Assembly: GCA_017405445.1 (NCBI GenBank)
Contig: JAFRAK010000048.1
Span: forward strand, 1 to 62,652
Reading direction: 5' to 3'
DNA: 62,652 nucleotides
DNA from: Bacilli bacterium
GTDB taxonomy: Bacteria > Bacillota_I > Bacilli_A > RF39 > UBA660
A program made the position numbers and the translations under genes. Below the pieces are notes generated by a model. That model made no database searches. It worked only from the letters and a program-made list of their open reading frames with translations, and was not told the origin of the DNA. This document shows, piece by piece, positions 47,652-57,309 of the stretch. Position 1 is the first letter of the stretch. Each line of letters opens with the position of its first letter.

Positions 47652-50600
47652 ATGGAACAAAAGATTAAAATCTTACTTGATAAGTTAAATATTGGAGAAG
47701 AGTATTTCCAATATTTTTGTGGTGCTTCTATATCGAAAATTAGAGTTAATTCTAAAAAAAATAGTTGGAATATATTTATTAAGATTGATAAAATGATTCC
47801 TGTTTCTGTTTATCAAGAATTAGAAAAGAATAAGATGAAATTAGATGATAATGCTTCTTCTATTGAATTTGTATTTGAAGTAGAAAATCAAGATCTTTCC
47901 TTGTATCAAGAGTATTTTCAAAAGTATTTAATACTTGAATTAAATGAATTAGAAGTAAAAGATCTATATAAAGATACATTACAAGTAATAGATAATCAAT
48001 TATCATTTGTTGTTTCTAATGAAATAGAAAAAGAAAAGATAGAAAAGTGTTTTTCTAAAATAGAGAAGTTTTATAAAAAGATTGGGTATTTAGGTTCTAT
48101 TGATATTATTATTCAACATGAAGATAATATATTAAATCAAATTCAAAATGAATTAGATCAAGAAGTATTACAAGTAGAAAAAGAATCTAAAAAAGAAAAA
48201 GTAGATTTAAAAGTAGAACAACCTCAAAAGAAACAATATAAAAGAGAAGCTGTAGAAGATAATAATATTATTGGAAGAGGAATTAAAGAAGATCCAATTA
48301 AGATTAAGACAATTATTGGAGAAGATAATAATGTAGTAGTTGAATGTAAGATATTTGCAGTTGAATTATTTGAATCTGCTAAGACTGATTTTAAGATTAT
48401 TACGTTAAAGATTACAGATTATTCTGATAGTATGTATTGTAAAGTGTTTGTTAGAGAAGAAGAGGAATATAAAAGATTAACAAAAGAATTAAAATCTGGT
48501 ATTTGGGTTAAGATAAGAGGAGCTACTGTTAATGATAAATATTCTAGAGAACTTGTTTTAAATGCCAGAGATATTTTAAAAATTGAACCAAAAGATTCTT
48601 CTAGAAAAGATAATGCTACTGTTAAAAGAGTAGAACTACATTGTCATACTAAAATGAGTCAAATGGATGGAGTTGCAGATGAAGTTGATATTGTAAAACA
48701 AGCAATGAAGTTTGGGATGAAATCTGTTGCGATTACTGATCACAATGCTGTACAAGGTTTTCCACATGTCTTTAATGAAGTTACTTCACATAATAAGAAT
48801 CTAAAAGAAGGGGAAGAACCTTTTAAAGCCATCTATGGAGCAGAACTTGTAATGATTGATGATTCTGTAGAGATTGTTACTAGGTCAAATAATAAGAATC
48901 TTTTAGAAGAAACATATGTTGTTTTTGACTTTGAAACTACTGGTTTTAATGCTGGTGGAGGAGACTCTATTATTGAAATTGGTGCAGTTAAAATGAAGGA
49001 TGGAGTCATTTTAGAAAGATATGATGAATTAATTAATCCTGGAAGAAAATTACCTCAAAAGATTGTAGAACTTACCAATATAACAGATGAAATGTTAGTA
49101 GATAAAGATAATGAAGAAAATGCTGTAAAAAGGTTTATTGAGTGGGTTGGAGATTTGCCTATGGTTGCACATAATGCTAAGTTTGATTGTTCTTTCTTGG
49201 AAATGGCTTATCAAAAATATAATTTAGGTACATTTACTAATCCAGTATTAGATACGTTAGAAATTGCAAGAACATTGGATACAGAATATTCTAGACATTC
49301 TTTATCTGCACTTGTTAAAAGATATGAAGTACCTTGGGATGAAGATGCTCATCATAGAGGAGATTATGATGCTGAAGGTACAGCACTTGTATTTTATAAA
49401 ATGTGTAAAAAACTTGCTTCACGTTGTATTTATTCTATGAATGAGATTGATAATTTAGTGGATAAAAATGAGATTTATAAATATGGACAAGCTCATCATA
49501 TTAATTTATTAGTAAAGAATAAAAAAGGGTTAAAAAATCTATTTAAACTTATTTCTTTAGCAAATACTACTTATTTATATAAAACTCCTAGAATTCTTAG
49601 AAGTGTAGTAGAAGAACATAGAGAAGGATTATTAATAGGTAGCGGTTGCTATGAAAGTGAAGTTTTTCAACAAGCTAAATCAAAAAGTGATGAAGAACTT
49701 ACGAATATTATTCGATTCTATGATTATGTAGAAGTGCAACCTCCTGAGTGTTATAATCATTTAATTCAAACCAGTGATTTTGCATCTGTAGCTGAAGTAA
49801 TGGCTAATATTGAGAAAGTTGTTAGAGTAACGAAAGAAGCTGGTAAGATTATTGTTGCAACTGGTGATGTACACCATATTAATCCAGAAGATAAAATATA
49901 TCGAGAGATTATTGTAAATCAAAAAGTCCCTGGAGGAGGAAGACATCCTCTGGCAAAGAATAATATTACTGAAATACCATCTAATCATTTTAGAACAACA
50001 GATGAAATGCTTGAAAACTTTAATTTTTTAGATGCTAATTTAGCTTATGAAATTGTTGTTGAAAACACGAATAAAATTGCTGATTTGTGTGAGATTGTTG
50101 AAGTGATTCCTGATACTGGTGGTATTCCATTTTCTCCTCGTGTTAAAAGTGATGATGGTGGATGTTACTTAGATTGTCCTGTTGTTGTTACAGATTTGGT
50201 TTATACGAAAGCAAAAGACTGGTATGGAGAAGTTCTTCCTTATATGATAGAAGAAAGAATTGCTACAGAACTTTATGGAGATATTGTATTTAAAATTATT
50301 ACTGAAAGACATCAAGAAGAAGGACTAAGTGATGAAGAATATCAAAAAATTGTTCATAAAGAATTACATGATGAGATATTAAAAGGTTCTGATAATATTA
50401 AAAAGATGGTATCAGAATATGTAAAAAAGACTAGTGAAGAAGAACTAGATGAAAAAGGATTAGAAAAGAAAGTTAAGAAAACATTAGGAGGAGTTATAGG
50501 TGGAGGCTTTGATCCAATATATTTGATTGCTCAAAGACTTGTAAAACACTCTAATGATGAAGGATATTTAGTTGGTTCCCGTGGATCAGTTGGATCTAGT

Positions 50601-52277
50601 TTTGTTGCAACAATGATGGGTATTACAGAAGTTAATCCACTTGCTGCACATTATCGTTGTAGTGAATGTAAATTAAGTATTTTTGATAATGATGATGGAA
50701 CTCCTTTAGGAAAGACTTATAATTCTGGATTTGATTTACCCGATAAAGAGTGTCCAAATTGTCATATTCCTATGATTAAAGATGGTCAAGATATGCCTTT
50801 TGCGACTTTCCTTGGATTTAATGCGGATAAAGTTCCAGATATTGATTTAAATTTTTCTGATTTAAATCAGGCTAGTGCTCATGCTTATACAAAAGTATTA
50901 TTTGGAGAAGATAATGTTTATCGTGCAGGTACTATTGGTACTGTTGCGGATAAAACAGCATTTGGATTTGTCAAAGGATATTTTGAGGATAAAGGAATTA
51001 CAGATGTTCGTACTGCAGAAATAGAACGTTTGGCATTAGGTTGTACAGGTGTTAAACGTACTACTGGACAACATCCAGGAGGAATAGTTGTTATTCCTGA
51101 TTATAAAGAAGTAGAAGATTTTACTCCTTATCAATATCCTGCAGATGATGTAACAGCTGAATGGAGAACAACTCACTTTGATTATCATTCAATTGATCAA
51201 TGTTTATTAAAACTTGATATTTTAGGACATAGTGATCCTACACAATTGCGTTTAATTCAGAATCAATCTGGAACTGATATTTTAAAAGTTCCTATGGATG
51301 ATAAAGAGACGATGTCTATTTTTACTTCTACAAAAGCACTTGGAGTTACCAATGAACAAATTATGTGTCCAACAGGTACTTTAGGTATTCCAGAGTTTGG
51401 AACAGCATTTACTATAAAATTAGTTGAAGATACAAAACCAACATCTTTTGCCGAACTTGTTAAAATTTCAGGACTTTCTCATGGTACTGATGTATGGCTT
51501 GGTAATGCTCAAGAATTAATACAAAATAATATTGTTCCTTTTAAGGAAACAATTGGCTGTCGTGATGATATTATGGTTTATTTAATGTATCATGGAGTAA
51601 AACCTTTAAAAGCATTTAAGATTATGGAATTTGTTCGTAAAGGAAAAGCATCAAAAGATCCTGAAGCATGGCAAGAACATGTTCAAACAATGAAAGAAGC
51701 TAATATTCCAGAATGGTTTATTAATTCTTGTCAAAAGATTAAGTATATGTTCCCTAAAGCACATGCTGCAGCATATGTTATATCTGCCTTTCGAATTGCT
51801 TGGTATAAAGTTCATATGCCTGTATATTTTTATGCTTCTTGGTATTCTTCTAAAGCAACAGATGTAGATGTTGAAAATATGATTAAAGGTTATTCTTCCA
51901 TTAAAGCAAGAATTGAAGATATAGAAGCAAAAGGATATGAAGCAAGTAATAAAGAAAATGGACAAGCTGAAAGTTTAAGAATTGCTTTAGAAGCTACTGC
52001 TAGAGGAATTAAATTTTTAAATGTAGATTTATATCATAGTGATGCAACGGTATGGGTGGTTAAAAATGATAATGAGATTTATCCACCATTTAATTCTATT
52101 GATGGTTTGGGAGATACTGTTGCTAAAAATATTGTTGATGAAAGAGAAAAAGGTAAGTTTATTAGTATTGAAGATGTTCAAAAACGTGCAAAAGTATCTC
52201 AAACTTTAATTGATAAAATGAAAACCATGGGTATATTAAGTGATTTACCAGATTCCAATCAATTAACATTATTTTAA
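47652..52277 (+). CDS. polC: DNA polymerase III alpha subunit, Gram-positive type (PolC)
   Basis: 1541 residues, about 100 longer than Bacillus PolC. Order: N-terminal domain (1-200), OB fold (about 215-310), PHP domain split around the exonuclease (VELHCHTKMSQMDG near 325), 3'-5' exonuclease (about 420-590, FDFETTGFN and HNAKFDCSF, HHRGDYDAEG), rest of PHP, a zinc module (CSEC...CPNC near 1000-1035), catalytic palm with PDIDLNFS (about 1057), fingers and helix-hairpin-helix end. It is the replicative polymerase of low-GC Gram-positives. Ends in QLTLF, a possible beta-clamp-binding motif. Start follows GGGGGAG. Confidence 0.97.
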   Translation: MEQKIKILLDKLNIGEEYFQYFCGASISKIRVNSKKNSWNIFIKIDKMIPVSVYQELEKNKMKLDDNASSIEFVFEVENQDLSLYQEYFQKYLILELNELEVKDLYKDTLQVIDNQLSFVVSNEIEKEKIEKCFSKIEKFYKKIGYLGSIDIIIQHEDNILNQIQNELDQEVLQVEKESKKEKVDLKVEQPQKKQYKREAVEDNNIIGRGIKEDPIKIKTIIGEDNNVVVECKIFAVELFESAKTDFKIITLKITDYSDSMYCKVFVREEEEYKRLTKELKSGIWVKIRGATVNDKYSRELVLNARDILKIEPKDSSRKDNATVKRVELHCHTKMSQMDGVADEVDIVKQAMKFGMKSVAITDHNAVQGFPHVFNEVTSHNKNLKEGEEPFKAIYGAELVMIDDSVEIVTRSNNKNLLEETYVVFDFETTGFNAGGGDSIIEIGAVKMKDGVILERYDELINPGRKLPQKIVELTNITDEMLVDKDNEENAVKRFIEWVGDLPMVAHNAKFDCSFLEMAYQKYNLGTFTNPVLDTLEIARTLDTEYSRHSLSALVKRYEVPWDEDAHHRGDYDAEGTALVFYKMCKKLASRCIYSMNEIDNLVDKNEIYKYGQAHHINLLVKNKKGLKNLFKLISLANTTYLYKTPRILRSVVEEHREGLLIGSGCYESEVFQQAKSKSDEELTNIIRFYDYVEVQPPECYNHLIQTSDFASVAEVMANIEKVVRVTKEAGKIIVATGDVHHINPEDKIYREIIVNQKVPGGGRHPLAKNNITEIPSNHFRTTDEMLENFNFLDANLAYEIVVENTNKIADLCEIVEVIPDTGGIPFSPRVKSDDGGCYLDCPVVVTDLVYTKAKDWYGEVLPYMIEERIATELYGDIVFKIITERHQEEGLSDEEYQKIVHKELHDEILKGSDNIKKMVSEYVKKTSEEELDEKGLEKKVKKTLGGVIGGGFDPIYLIAQRLVKHSNDEGYLVGSRGSVGSSFVATMMGITEVNPLAAHYRCSECKLSIFDNDDGTPLGKTYNSGFDLPDKECPNCHIPMIKDGQDMPFATFLGFNADKVPDIDLNFSDLNQASAHAYTKVLFGEDNVYRAGTIGTVADKTAFGFVKGYFEDKGITDVRTAEIERLALGCTGVKRTTGQHPGGIVVIPDYKEVEDFTPYQYPADDVTAEWRTTHFDYHSIDQCLLKLDILGHSDPTQLRLIQNQSGTDILKVPMDDKETMSIFTSTKALGVTNEQIMCPTGTLGIPEFGTAFTIKLVEDTKPTSFAELVKISGLSHGTDVWLGNAQELIQNNIVPFKETIGCRDDIMVYLMYHGVKPLKAFKIMEFVRKGKASKDPEAWQEHVQTMKEANIPEWFINSCQKIKYMFPKAHAAAYVISAFRIAWYKVHMPVYFYASWYSSKATDVDVENMIKGYSSIKARIEDIEAKGYEASNKENGQAESLRIALEATARGIKFLNVDLYHSDATVWVVKNDNEIYPPFNSIDGLGDTVAKNIVDEREKGKFISIEDVQKRAKVSQTLIDKMKTMGILSDLPDSNQLTLF

Positions 52278-52315
52278 AAAATGTGTATTTTTAATAGAAA
52301 TACACATTTTTTTTA
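52277..52315 (+). terminator. Terminator after polC
   Basis: AAAATGTGTATTT / AAATACACATTTT stem, short loop, T-run. Confidence 0.9.
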
Positions 52316-52447
52316 TAATAAAAATGAACAACTTATGTTGTTTTTAGTATTGTAAAGTTATTTCACTCATTTGTGTATTAGAGTTTATATTTATTATTAA
52401 ATGTTGTATAATAAGTATTAGATAATAAAGATATGGATGTGATTCAT

Positions 52448-54820
52448 TTGAAAAGATTATTATTAACTGTTTTTTTATTTGTAATGTTAGTTCCTAATAT
52501 AGTTAATGCAGAATCAAAGTATCTTTATGATGTATTAAAAGAGGAAGCAGAAAGTGGAGGACTAGCTAAAGAATATACAGGAGAACATCATGATTCTTTT
52601 ACAGAAGAACCAACTCATAAAATCTATCATTGGTATGCAGAAAATGATGAAGAAGGAAATCAAGTACTTGAAAAAAATAATGTTATTTTTGGAGGATATT
52701 GTTGGCAAATGATAAGAACTACCGATACAGGTGGGGTTAAAATGATTTATAATGGAAAAGAAGATAATGGGAAGTGTCTTAATTCAAGAAATAATCATTT
52801 AGGAATAGCTACCAAAAAGGGAAATATAAATCTTGATTCTGATTATTTATATGGAAAATCTTTTTTATATGATGAAGAAAGAAGATTATTTATTTTAACT
52901 GGAGATACCGAAACAAGAAAATATCAAGAGGAAGATTATTTGAATTTTATAGGATTGTATACATGTGGAAGTATGAATACTGAATGTGAAGAATTATATC
53001 AAATAATAAAGGAAAAAAATACTACTGGTAATGTTTTAATTTTTAGTTTTAATGAGACTATTCCGTATAGTATGATTAGTAAAGTACCTGTTAATTATCC
53101 TTTTTTATCCCCTTCTTTTATTGGATATATGTACAACACTATATATCCTGAAAATGATAATTATATAAATACAAATGAATGTATGGTGTGTGACCAAAAT
53201 AAAGATGCAATTTATTGGTTTGGAGATTCCTATACTTTAAATCAAGATGAAACAATTTCAATAAATAATGCAAAAAAAATTACTTATTGGAATTGGTGGT
53301 CAGATAATAATTATTCTAATATGAATAATAAATATGTATGTAAAAATTCATCACCTGATAATTGTACACACTTATGGTACTCAACTGCTACAAATATGAA
53401 TTATTTTAGTCATAATAATATTTACAAATATGCAAATGGTTTTACATATTCAAATGGTAAATATAAACTTAATAATGATAATATCATTATAGATAATCTA
53501 AAAAATGATTCTAATTTAAAAAAATTAGATTCTCATCATTATACATGTTTAGATATAAGTAGTGAATGTAATGAGATTTACTATTTATATGAATATAGTG
53601 GCTCCTATTTTTCTAGTATAACTCTACGAGATGGTCAAAGTATAGAAGATGCAATAAATAAAATGTTTTTTGAAGACAATGTTAACAAAAAAAATTCAAC
53701 TATAAAATCTTCAATTGAGGCTTGGTTTCATAATCATTTAATTGATTATGATGAATTTATTGAGGATGCTATTTATTGTAATGATCGAACTATCAGGTCA
53801 TATGGTGCATGGAATCCAAATGGTGGGCCAATGAGCTGGAATTTGTATTTTACATATAATGATACTGGTGATTTGAAATGCAATAACGTTACGGATCAAT
53901 TTAGTATATATAATAATAAAGCAAAATTAGATTATAAAATTGGTTTAGCAACTAGACCAGAATTATATTTATTAAATAATAATATGATAAGAAATGTTGG
54001 AGAAAACTATTGGCTTTTAACGCCATATGGATATTATTTAACAGAAAATTATATCAATCAAAATGGAGCAATTAAAAATACCAATCTCTACTTTTCATAC
54101 GGAGTTAGACCAGTTATATCTCTTATGCCAGAAATAAAATATAATGCTGGAATCGGTGAGAAAAATAATCCATATATAATAGATACTAGAACGAATTTTA
54201 TAATAAATGTAGAGATGAATAATGATACGGAAGATTTAACAATAGAAATAAATGATATGACTCAAGTAGAATCTGAAGAAGAAGTAACGTTTAAAGTAAC
54301 TCCTATTAAAGGTTATAAAGTGACTAGTTTGAAAATTATAGATGAAGATAATCATGAAATAGAATATGAAACTATTGATAATAAGAATTATTCGTTTATA
54401 ATGCCAGCTAGTAATGTAACAATAATACCTTCCTATGAAAGAGTAAGTAATAGTGTAATTGTGGAAGATAATAAAAATACAAAGCAATTTATAATTGAAG
54501 TAAATGATTCTAAAGCTGTAGTATATGAAGATAAAGTTAAATTTACTATTACACCTGAAGATGGATATGAAGTAGAAGATGTTGAAATTAAAGATGGAAA
54601 AGGAAATATTGTAGAGTATAGAAAAACAGACAAAGAAAATGAATATGAATTTATTATGCCTGATACTGATGTAATGATTCATCCGATTTATAAGAAAATA
54701 GATAATTCATTAAATAATCCTAAAACAGGAAATAGAGTATTTATTATATTATTAATAGTTATTAGTTTAGGAATAGGAATTATTATATTTAAGAAAAAGA
54801 TATTTAGATGTAAAGTCTAA
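52448..54820 (+). CDS. Surface protein with WY-rich module, two beta repeats and NPKTG anchor
   Basis: About 790 residues. Starts considered: TTG 52448 (after GTGAT, preferred), GTG 52439, ATG 52433. Signal peptide ends IVNA. The N-part repeats the module of 40220 and 42796 (EYTGEHHDSFTEEP, IYHWYAEN, GGYCWQMIRTTDTGGVKMIYNG), without the camelysin-like domain. The C-type-lectin/FGE-like end (NYWLLTPYGYY...YGVRPVISL) lies near 520-565. Two copies of a beta repeat follow (VTFKVTPIKGYKV...YSFIMPASNVTI and KFTITPEDGYEV...YEFIMPDTDVMI), then NPKTG near 757, a membrane helix and a basic tail: a sortase-type signal. Composition is uniform and AT-rich. Confidence 0.72.
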   Translation: MKRLLLTVFLFVMLVPNIVNAESKYLYDVLKEEAESGGLAKEYTGEHHDSFTEEPTHKIYHWYAENDEEGNQVLEKNNVIFGGYCWQMIRTTDTGGVKMIYNGKEDNGKCLNSRNNHLGIATKKGNINLDSDYLYGKSFLYDEERRLFILTGDTETRKYQEEDYLNFIGLYTCGSMNTECEELYQIIKEKNTTGNVLIFSFNETIPYSMISKVPVNYPFLSPSFIGYMYNTIYPENDNYINTNECMVCDQNKDAIYWFGDSYTLNQDETISINNAKKITYWNWWSDNNYSNMNNKYVCKNSSPDNCTHLWYSTATNMNYFSHNNIYKYANGFTYSNGKYKLNNDNIIIDNLKNDSNLKKLDSHHYTCLDISSECNEIYYLYEYSGSYFSSITLRDGQSIEDAINKMFFEDNVNKKNSTIKSSIEAWFHNHLIDYDEFIEDAIYCNDRTIRSYGAWNPNGGPMSWNLYFTYNDTGDLKCNNVTDQFSIYNNKAKLDYKIGLATRPELYLLNNNMIRNVGENYWLLTPYGYYLTENYINQNGAIKNTNLYFSYGVRPVISLMPEIKYNAGIGEKNNPYIIDTRTNFIINVEMNNDTEDLTIEINDMTQVESEEEVTFKVTPIKGYKVTSLKIIDEDNHEIEYETIDNKNYSFIMPASNVTIIPSYERVSNSVIVEDNKNTKQFIIEVNDSKAVVYEDKVKFTITPEDGYEVEDVEIKDGKGNIVEYRKTDKENEYEFIMPDTDVMIHPIYKKIDNSLNNPKTGNRVFIILLIVISLGIGIIIFKKKIFRCKV

Positions 54821-54830
54821 ATATCTTTTA
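54797..54830 (+). terminator. Terminator overlapping the stop of the NPKTG surface gene
   Basis: AAAGATATTTAGA / TCTAAATATCTTT stem with T-rich tail. Confidence 0.7.
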
Positions 54831-54930
54831 TGTTTTAGAAAGAAAGTATAGTTTTCTTTTGATTTAAAAAAAATGTCTTTTTGTGGTATTCTTTTATTCT
54901 TTATGATAGAATTATTTAAAAGGAGGATTT

Positions 54931-56022
54931 ATGAAGAAAAGAATTGGATTATTTTTCATCATGATATTACTTGCATTTATGGCACTACCTGTATATGCTA
55001 TTTCAGAAAATGGTTTTTATGCAGATGATAGTGTAGATTTAAAGAAGGAGATAGGTGCTACTACTTTTGCAGCAGGAAATATGATTAATGTTTCCTCAAA
55101 AATTGATGGTATGGCATTCATTGCTGGTAATAGTGTTACAGTATCAAGTACACAAGATCATTTATTTGTAGCTGGAAATACTGTTACTCTTAATGGTGCA
55201 TATGCTAAAGATATTTTTGCAGCAGGATCTAGTATTGTAGTTTCTGATACTAAAGTACGTGATTTATTTGCAGCTGCAGGACAAGTTACTGTTAATTCAG
55301 ATGTTGATCGAAACGCATTTTTAGGTGGAGACAAAATTGTCATTAATTCTGTTATTTATGGTAATTTAAAAGTATCTTGTGAAGAACTTGTTTTTGGAGA
55401 AGATGCTAAAGTTATGGGTAATTTAGATTATCCAGATCATATTAAAGAAATACCAGAGGGAGTAGTTTTAGGAGAAACTAAAGCTTATAAATCTGATGAT
55501 AGTATCGATGTTGAAGTAGAAACTAAAGGTATTTTGGCAGCTACTGCAATTATGAGATTTATTCGTAAGTTATGTTCTATGTTGTTAGTAGGATTATTAT
55601 TCTTATTACTATTTAAGAAATTCTTTATTAATCTTGAGAAAGAAGAACAATCTGCTGCTAATTTCTTTAAGAAATTTGGTATTGGATTTGGTGTATTATT
55701 CTTACTTCCAATTGCTGCAATCATTCTTATGATTACTATTATTGGATTACCAATTTCAATTATTTCTTTATTAGTATATGGAATTTTAATTTATCTATCT
55801 GCAATTCCAACTTCTTATTATTTAGGAAAATGGATTTTCAAAGATAAATTACCAAATGAATATTTACTATATATTGTATCTATCATTATTCTTTATGTTA
55901 TAAATCGACTTCCTATTATTGGAGGACTAACATCATTTATATCTTTATGTGTAGGATTAGGATTCTTTGTAACAGCTATCATAAATGCTACAAAATCTTC
56001 AAAAGAAGAGAAGAAAAAATAA
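54931..56022 (+). CDS. Exported bactofilin-like beta-helix protein with membrane domain
   Basis: 363 residues. Signal peptide 1-23 (ending PVYA). Residues about 30-165 are six-residue-stepped beta-helix turns (AAGNMINVSSKIDGMAFIAGN types) like bactofilin/polymer-forming domains, here on the outer side. Residues about 200-360 hold four membrane helices (LLVGLLFLLLFKKF, FGVLFLLPIAAIILMI and others) and a lysine-rich end. Proteins of this layout are widespread in Firmicutes and of unknown function; envelope organisation is a guess. AAGGAGG ribosome site. Confidence 0.75.
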   Translation: MKKRIGLFFIMILLAFMALPVYAISENGFYADDSVDLKKEIGATTFAAGNMINVSSKIDGMAFIAGNSVTVSSTQDHLFVAGNTVTLNGAYAKDIFAAGSSIVVSDTKVRDLFAAAGQVTVNSDVDRNAFLGGDKIVINSVIYGNLKVSCEELVFGEDAKVMGNLDYPDHIKEIPEGVVLGETKAYKSDDSIDVEVETKGILAATAIMRFIRKLCSMLLVGLLFLLLFKKFFINLEKEEQSAANFFKKFGIGFGVLFLLPIAAIILMITIIGLPISIISLLVYGILIYLSAIPTSYYLGKWIFKDKLPNEYLLYIVSIIILYVINRLPIIGGLTSFISLCVGLGFFVTAIINATKSSKEEKKK

Positions 56023-56038
56023 TTTCTTCTTTTTTTTC
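56010..56038 (+). terminator. Terminator after the bactofilin-like gene
   Basis: AGAAGA / TCTTCT-type stem across the stop codon, followed by T-run. Confidence 0.5.
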
Positions 56039-56099
56039 TGTTATTTACAAACACTTGTGATTATTATAAAATATATTATGAGAAGATAGAGGAAAAAGT

Positions 56100-56942
56100 A
56101 TGGATGGAATTATTGTAGTTAATAAGAAAAAAGGTATGACTTCTTTTGATGTTGTTAAAAAAATTGGAAATATTTTTGGTACAAGAAAAGTAGGTCATAC
56201 TGGTACTTTAGATCCTCTTGCAGAAGGGGTTTTACTTGTTTGTGTTGGAAAAGCTTGTAAGATTGTAGAGTTATTAACTGCCTATGATAAAGAATATATC
56301 GCAGGAGTAAAATTAGGAATAGAAACAGATACTTATGATATTGAAGGTCAAGTTTTGAAACAAAGTGAAGTTCCAAAAAACTTAGATCTTGAAAAGGTGT
56401 TAAAATCTTTTCAAAAGACTTATCTACAAGAAGTACCTATTTATTCTGCAGTAAAAGTAAATGGAAAAAAACTATATGAATATGCAAGAAATAATCTAGA
56501 AGTAAAACTTCCAAAAAAAGAAGTAACAATTAAAGATATTCAATTATTAAGTCAAAAGGATGATACTTTTACTTTTCAAGCACATGTTACAAAGGGGTGT
56601 TATATCAGAAGTTTGATTCATGATATAGGAGAAAAACTAGGAACTGGAGCATGTATGACGTCATTAACTCGTACAAGACAAGGTAAAGTATCTATTGATG
56701 AAGCTTATACTTTAGAAGATATTGAAAAGGGAAATTATCATATTTATTCAATTGAGGAAGTACTTGATTATCCACAAATCATTGTTGATAAAGAATTAGA
56801 ATTTAAAATATCCAATGGAGTTAAAATTCCAAATAATTGGAATATAATAGATAAAGTATTATTCTTAAATGAAAAAAAGAAATTATTAGGAATCTATGAA
56901 GTAGATAATCAAATGCTTAAAACTTGGAAGAATTTTTCATAA
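56100..56942 (+). CDS. truB: tRNA pseudouridine-55 synthase
   Basis: 280 residues. GHTGTLDPLAEGVLLVC (catalytic Asp at about 39) and DGIIVVNKKKGMTSFDVV at the start are diagnostic. YIRSLIHDIGEKLGTGACM in the second half binds the T-loop. It makes pseudouridine 55 in tRNAs. In Firmicutes it usually lies after rbfA; here it precedes rimP-nusA, at the other end of the same block. Confidence 0.95.
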   Translation: MDGIIVVNKKKGMTSFDVVKKIGNIFGTRKVGHTGTLDPLAEGVLLVCVGKACKIVELLTAYDKEYIAGVKLGIETDTYDIEGQVLKQSEVPKNLDLEKVLKSFQKTYLQEVPIYSAVKVNGKKLYEYARNNLEVKLPKKEVTIKDIQLLSQKDDTFTFQAHVTKGCYIRSLIHDIGEKLGTGACMTSLTRTRQGKVSIDEAYTLEDIEKGNYHIYSIEEVLDYPQIIVDKELEFKISNGVKIPNNWNIIDKVLFLNEKKKLLGIYEVDNQMLKTWKNFS

Positions 56943-56971
56943 AAATATTAGATTGAATAAGAAAAAAGTAT

Positions 56972-56999
56972 TTGTAAAATTTATATTTTGTGTTATAAT
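56972..56999 (+). promoter_or_regulatory. Promoter of the rimP-nusA-infB operon
   Basis: TTGTAA (56972-56977), 16-base spacer, TATAAT (56994-56999). Confidence 0.65.
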
Positions 57000-57011
57000 A
57001 CAAACAGAAAG

Positions 57012-57036
57012 GAGTGGGAAAATATTATTCCCACTC
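57012..57036 (+). promoter_or_regulatory. 5' leader hairpin of the rimP-nusA operon
   Basis: GAGTGGGAA / TTCCCACTC perfect 9-bp stem with 7-base loop, starting a few bases after the predicted transcript start and not followed by a T-run. A conserved leader structure before rimP is known in Firmicutes; this may be the local form. Confidence 0.55.
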
Positions 57037-57060
57037 TTATTAGTTATGTTGGAGGGGATT

Positions 57061-57306
57061 ATGAAAGAGAAGGTTGCAGAGTTAGTTAATCAATCAATCA
57101 AAGATTTTAATGTATTTGTAGATGATGCTTATACTGATATGGTAGAAGGGAAGAAAGTATTTCATATAGTTTTAGATAGTAGTGAAATAATTGATTTAAA
57201 TCGTATTACAGATGCATCTAGAGTTATTAATAAAATAATGGATGAAAGTGATTTATTAGAAGATATGGATGAATTAGATATTTATTCTAAGGAGAAGGGA
57301 GAATAA
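57061..57306 (+). CDS. rimP: RimP-like protein, N-terminal domain only
   Basis: 81 residues from the ATG at 57061 (GGAGGGG site); an upstream start would run through the leader hairpin. DLNRITDASRVINKIMDESDLLEDMDELDIYS matches the end of the RimP N-domain (L.DC..VSR.....LDEED), and the position before nusA is that of rimP. The C-terminal SH3-like domain of normal RimP (about 150 residues in all) is missing, and the usual SPGLDRPL motif at the domain junction is absent. Probably still a small-subunit assembly factor; shortened rimP is known to be possible in reduced genomes. Confidence 0.65.
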   Translation: MKEKVAELVNQSIKDFNVFVDDAYTDMVEGKKVFHIVLDSSEIIDLNRITDASRVINKIMDESDLLEDMDELDIYSKEKGE

Positions 57307-57309
57307 AAA

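Noticed and set aside
54236-54682. Reverse ORF of 148 codons inside the NPKTG surface gene
   Set aside because: Phe/Tyr/Ile-rich antisense shadow of an acidic beta-repeat region; no ribosome site.
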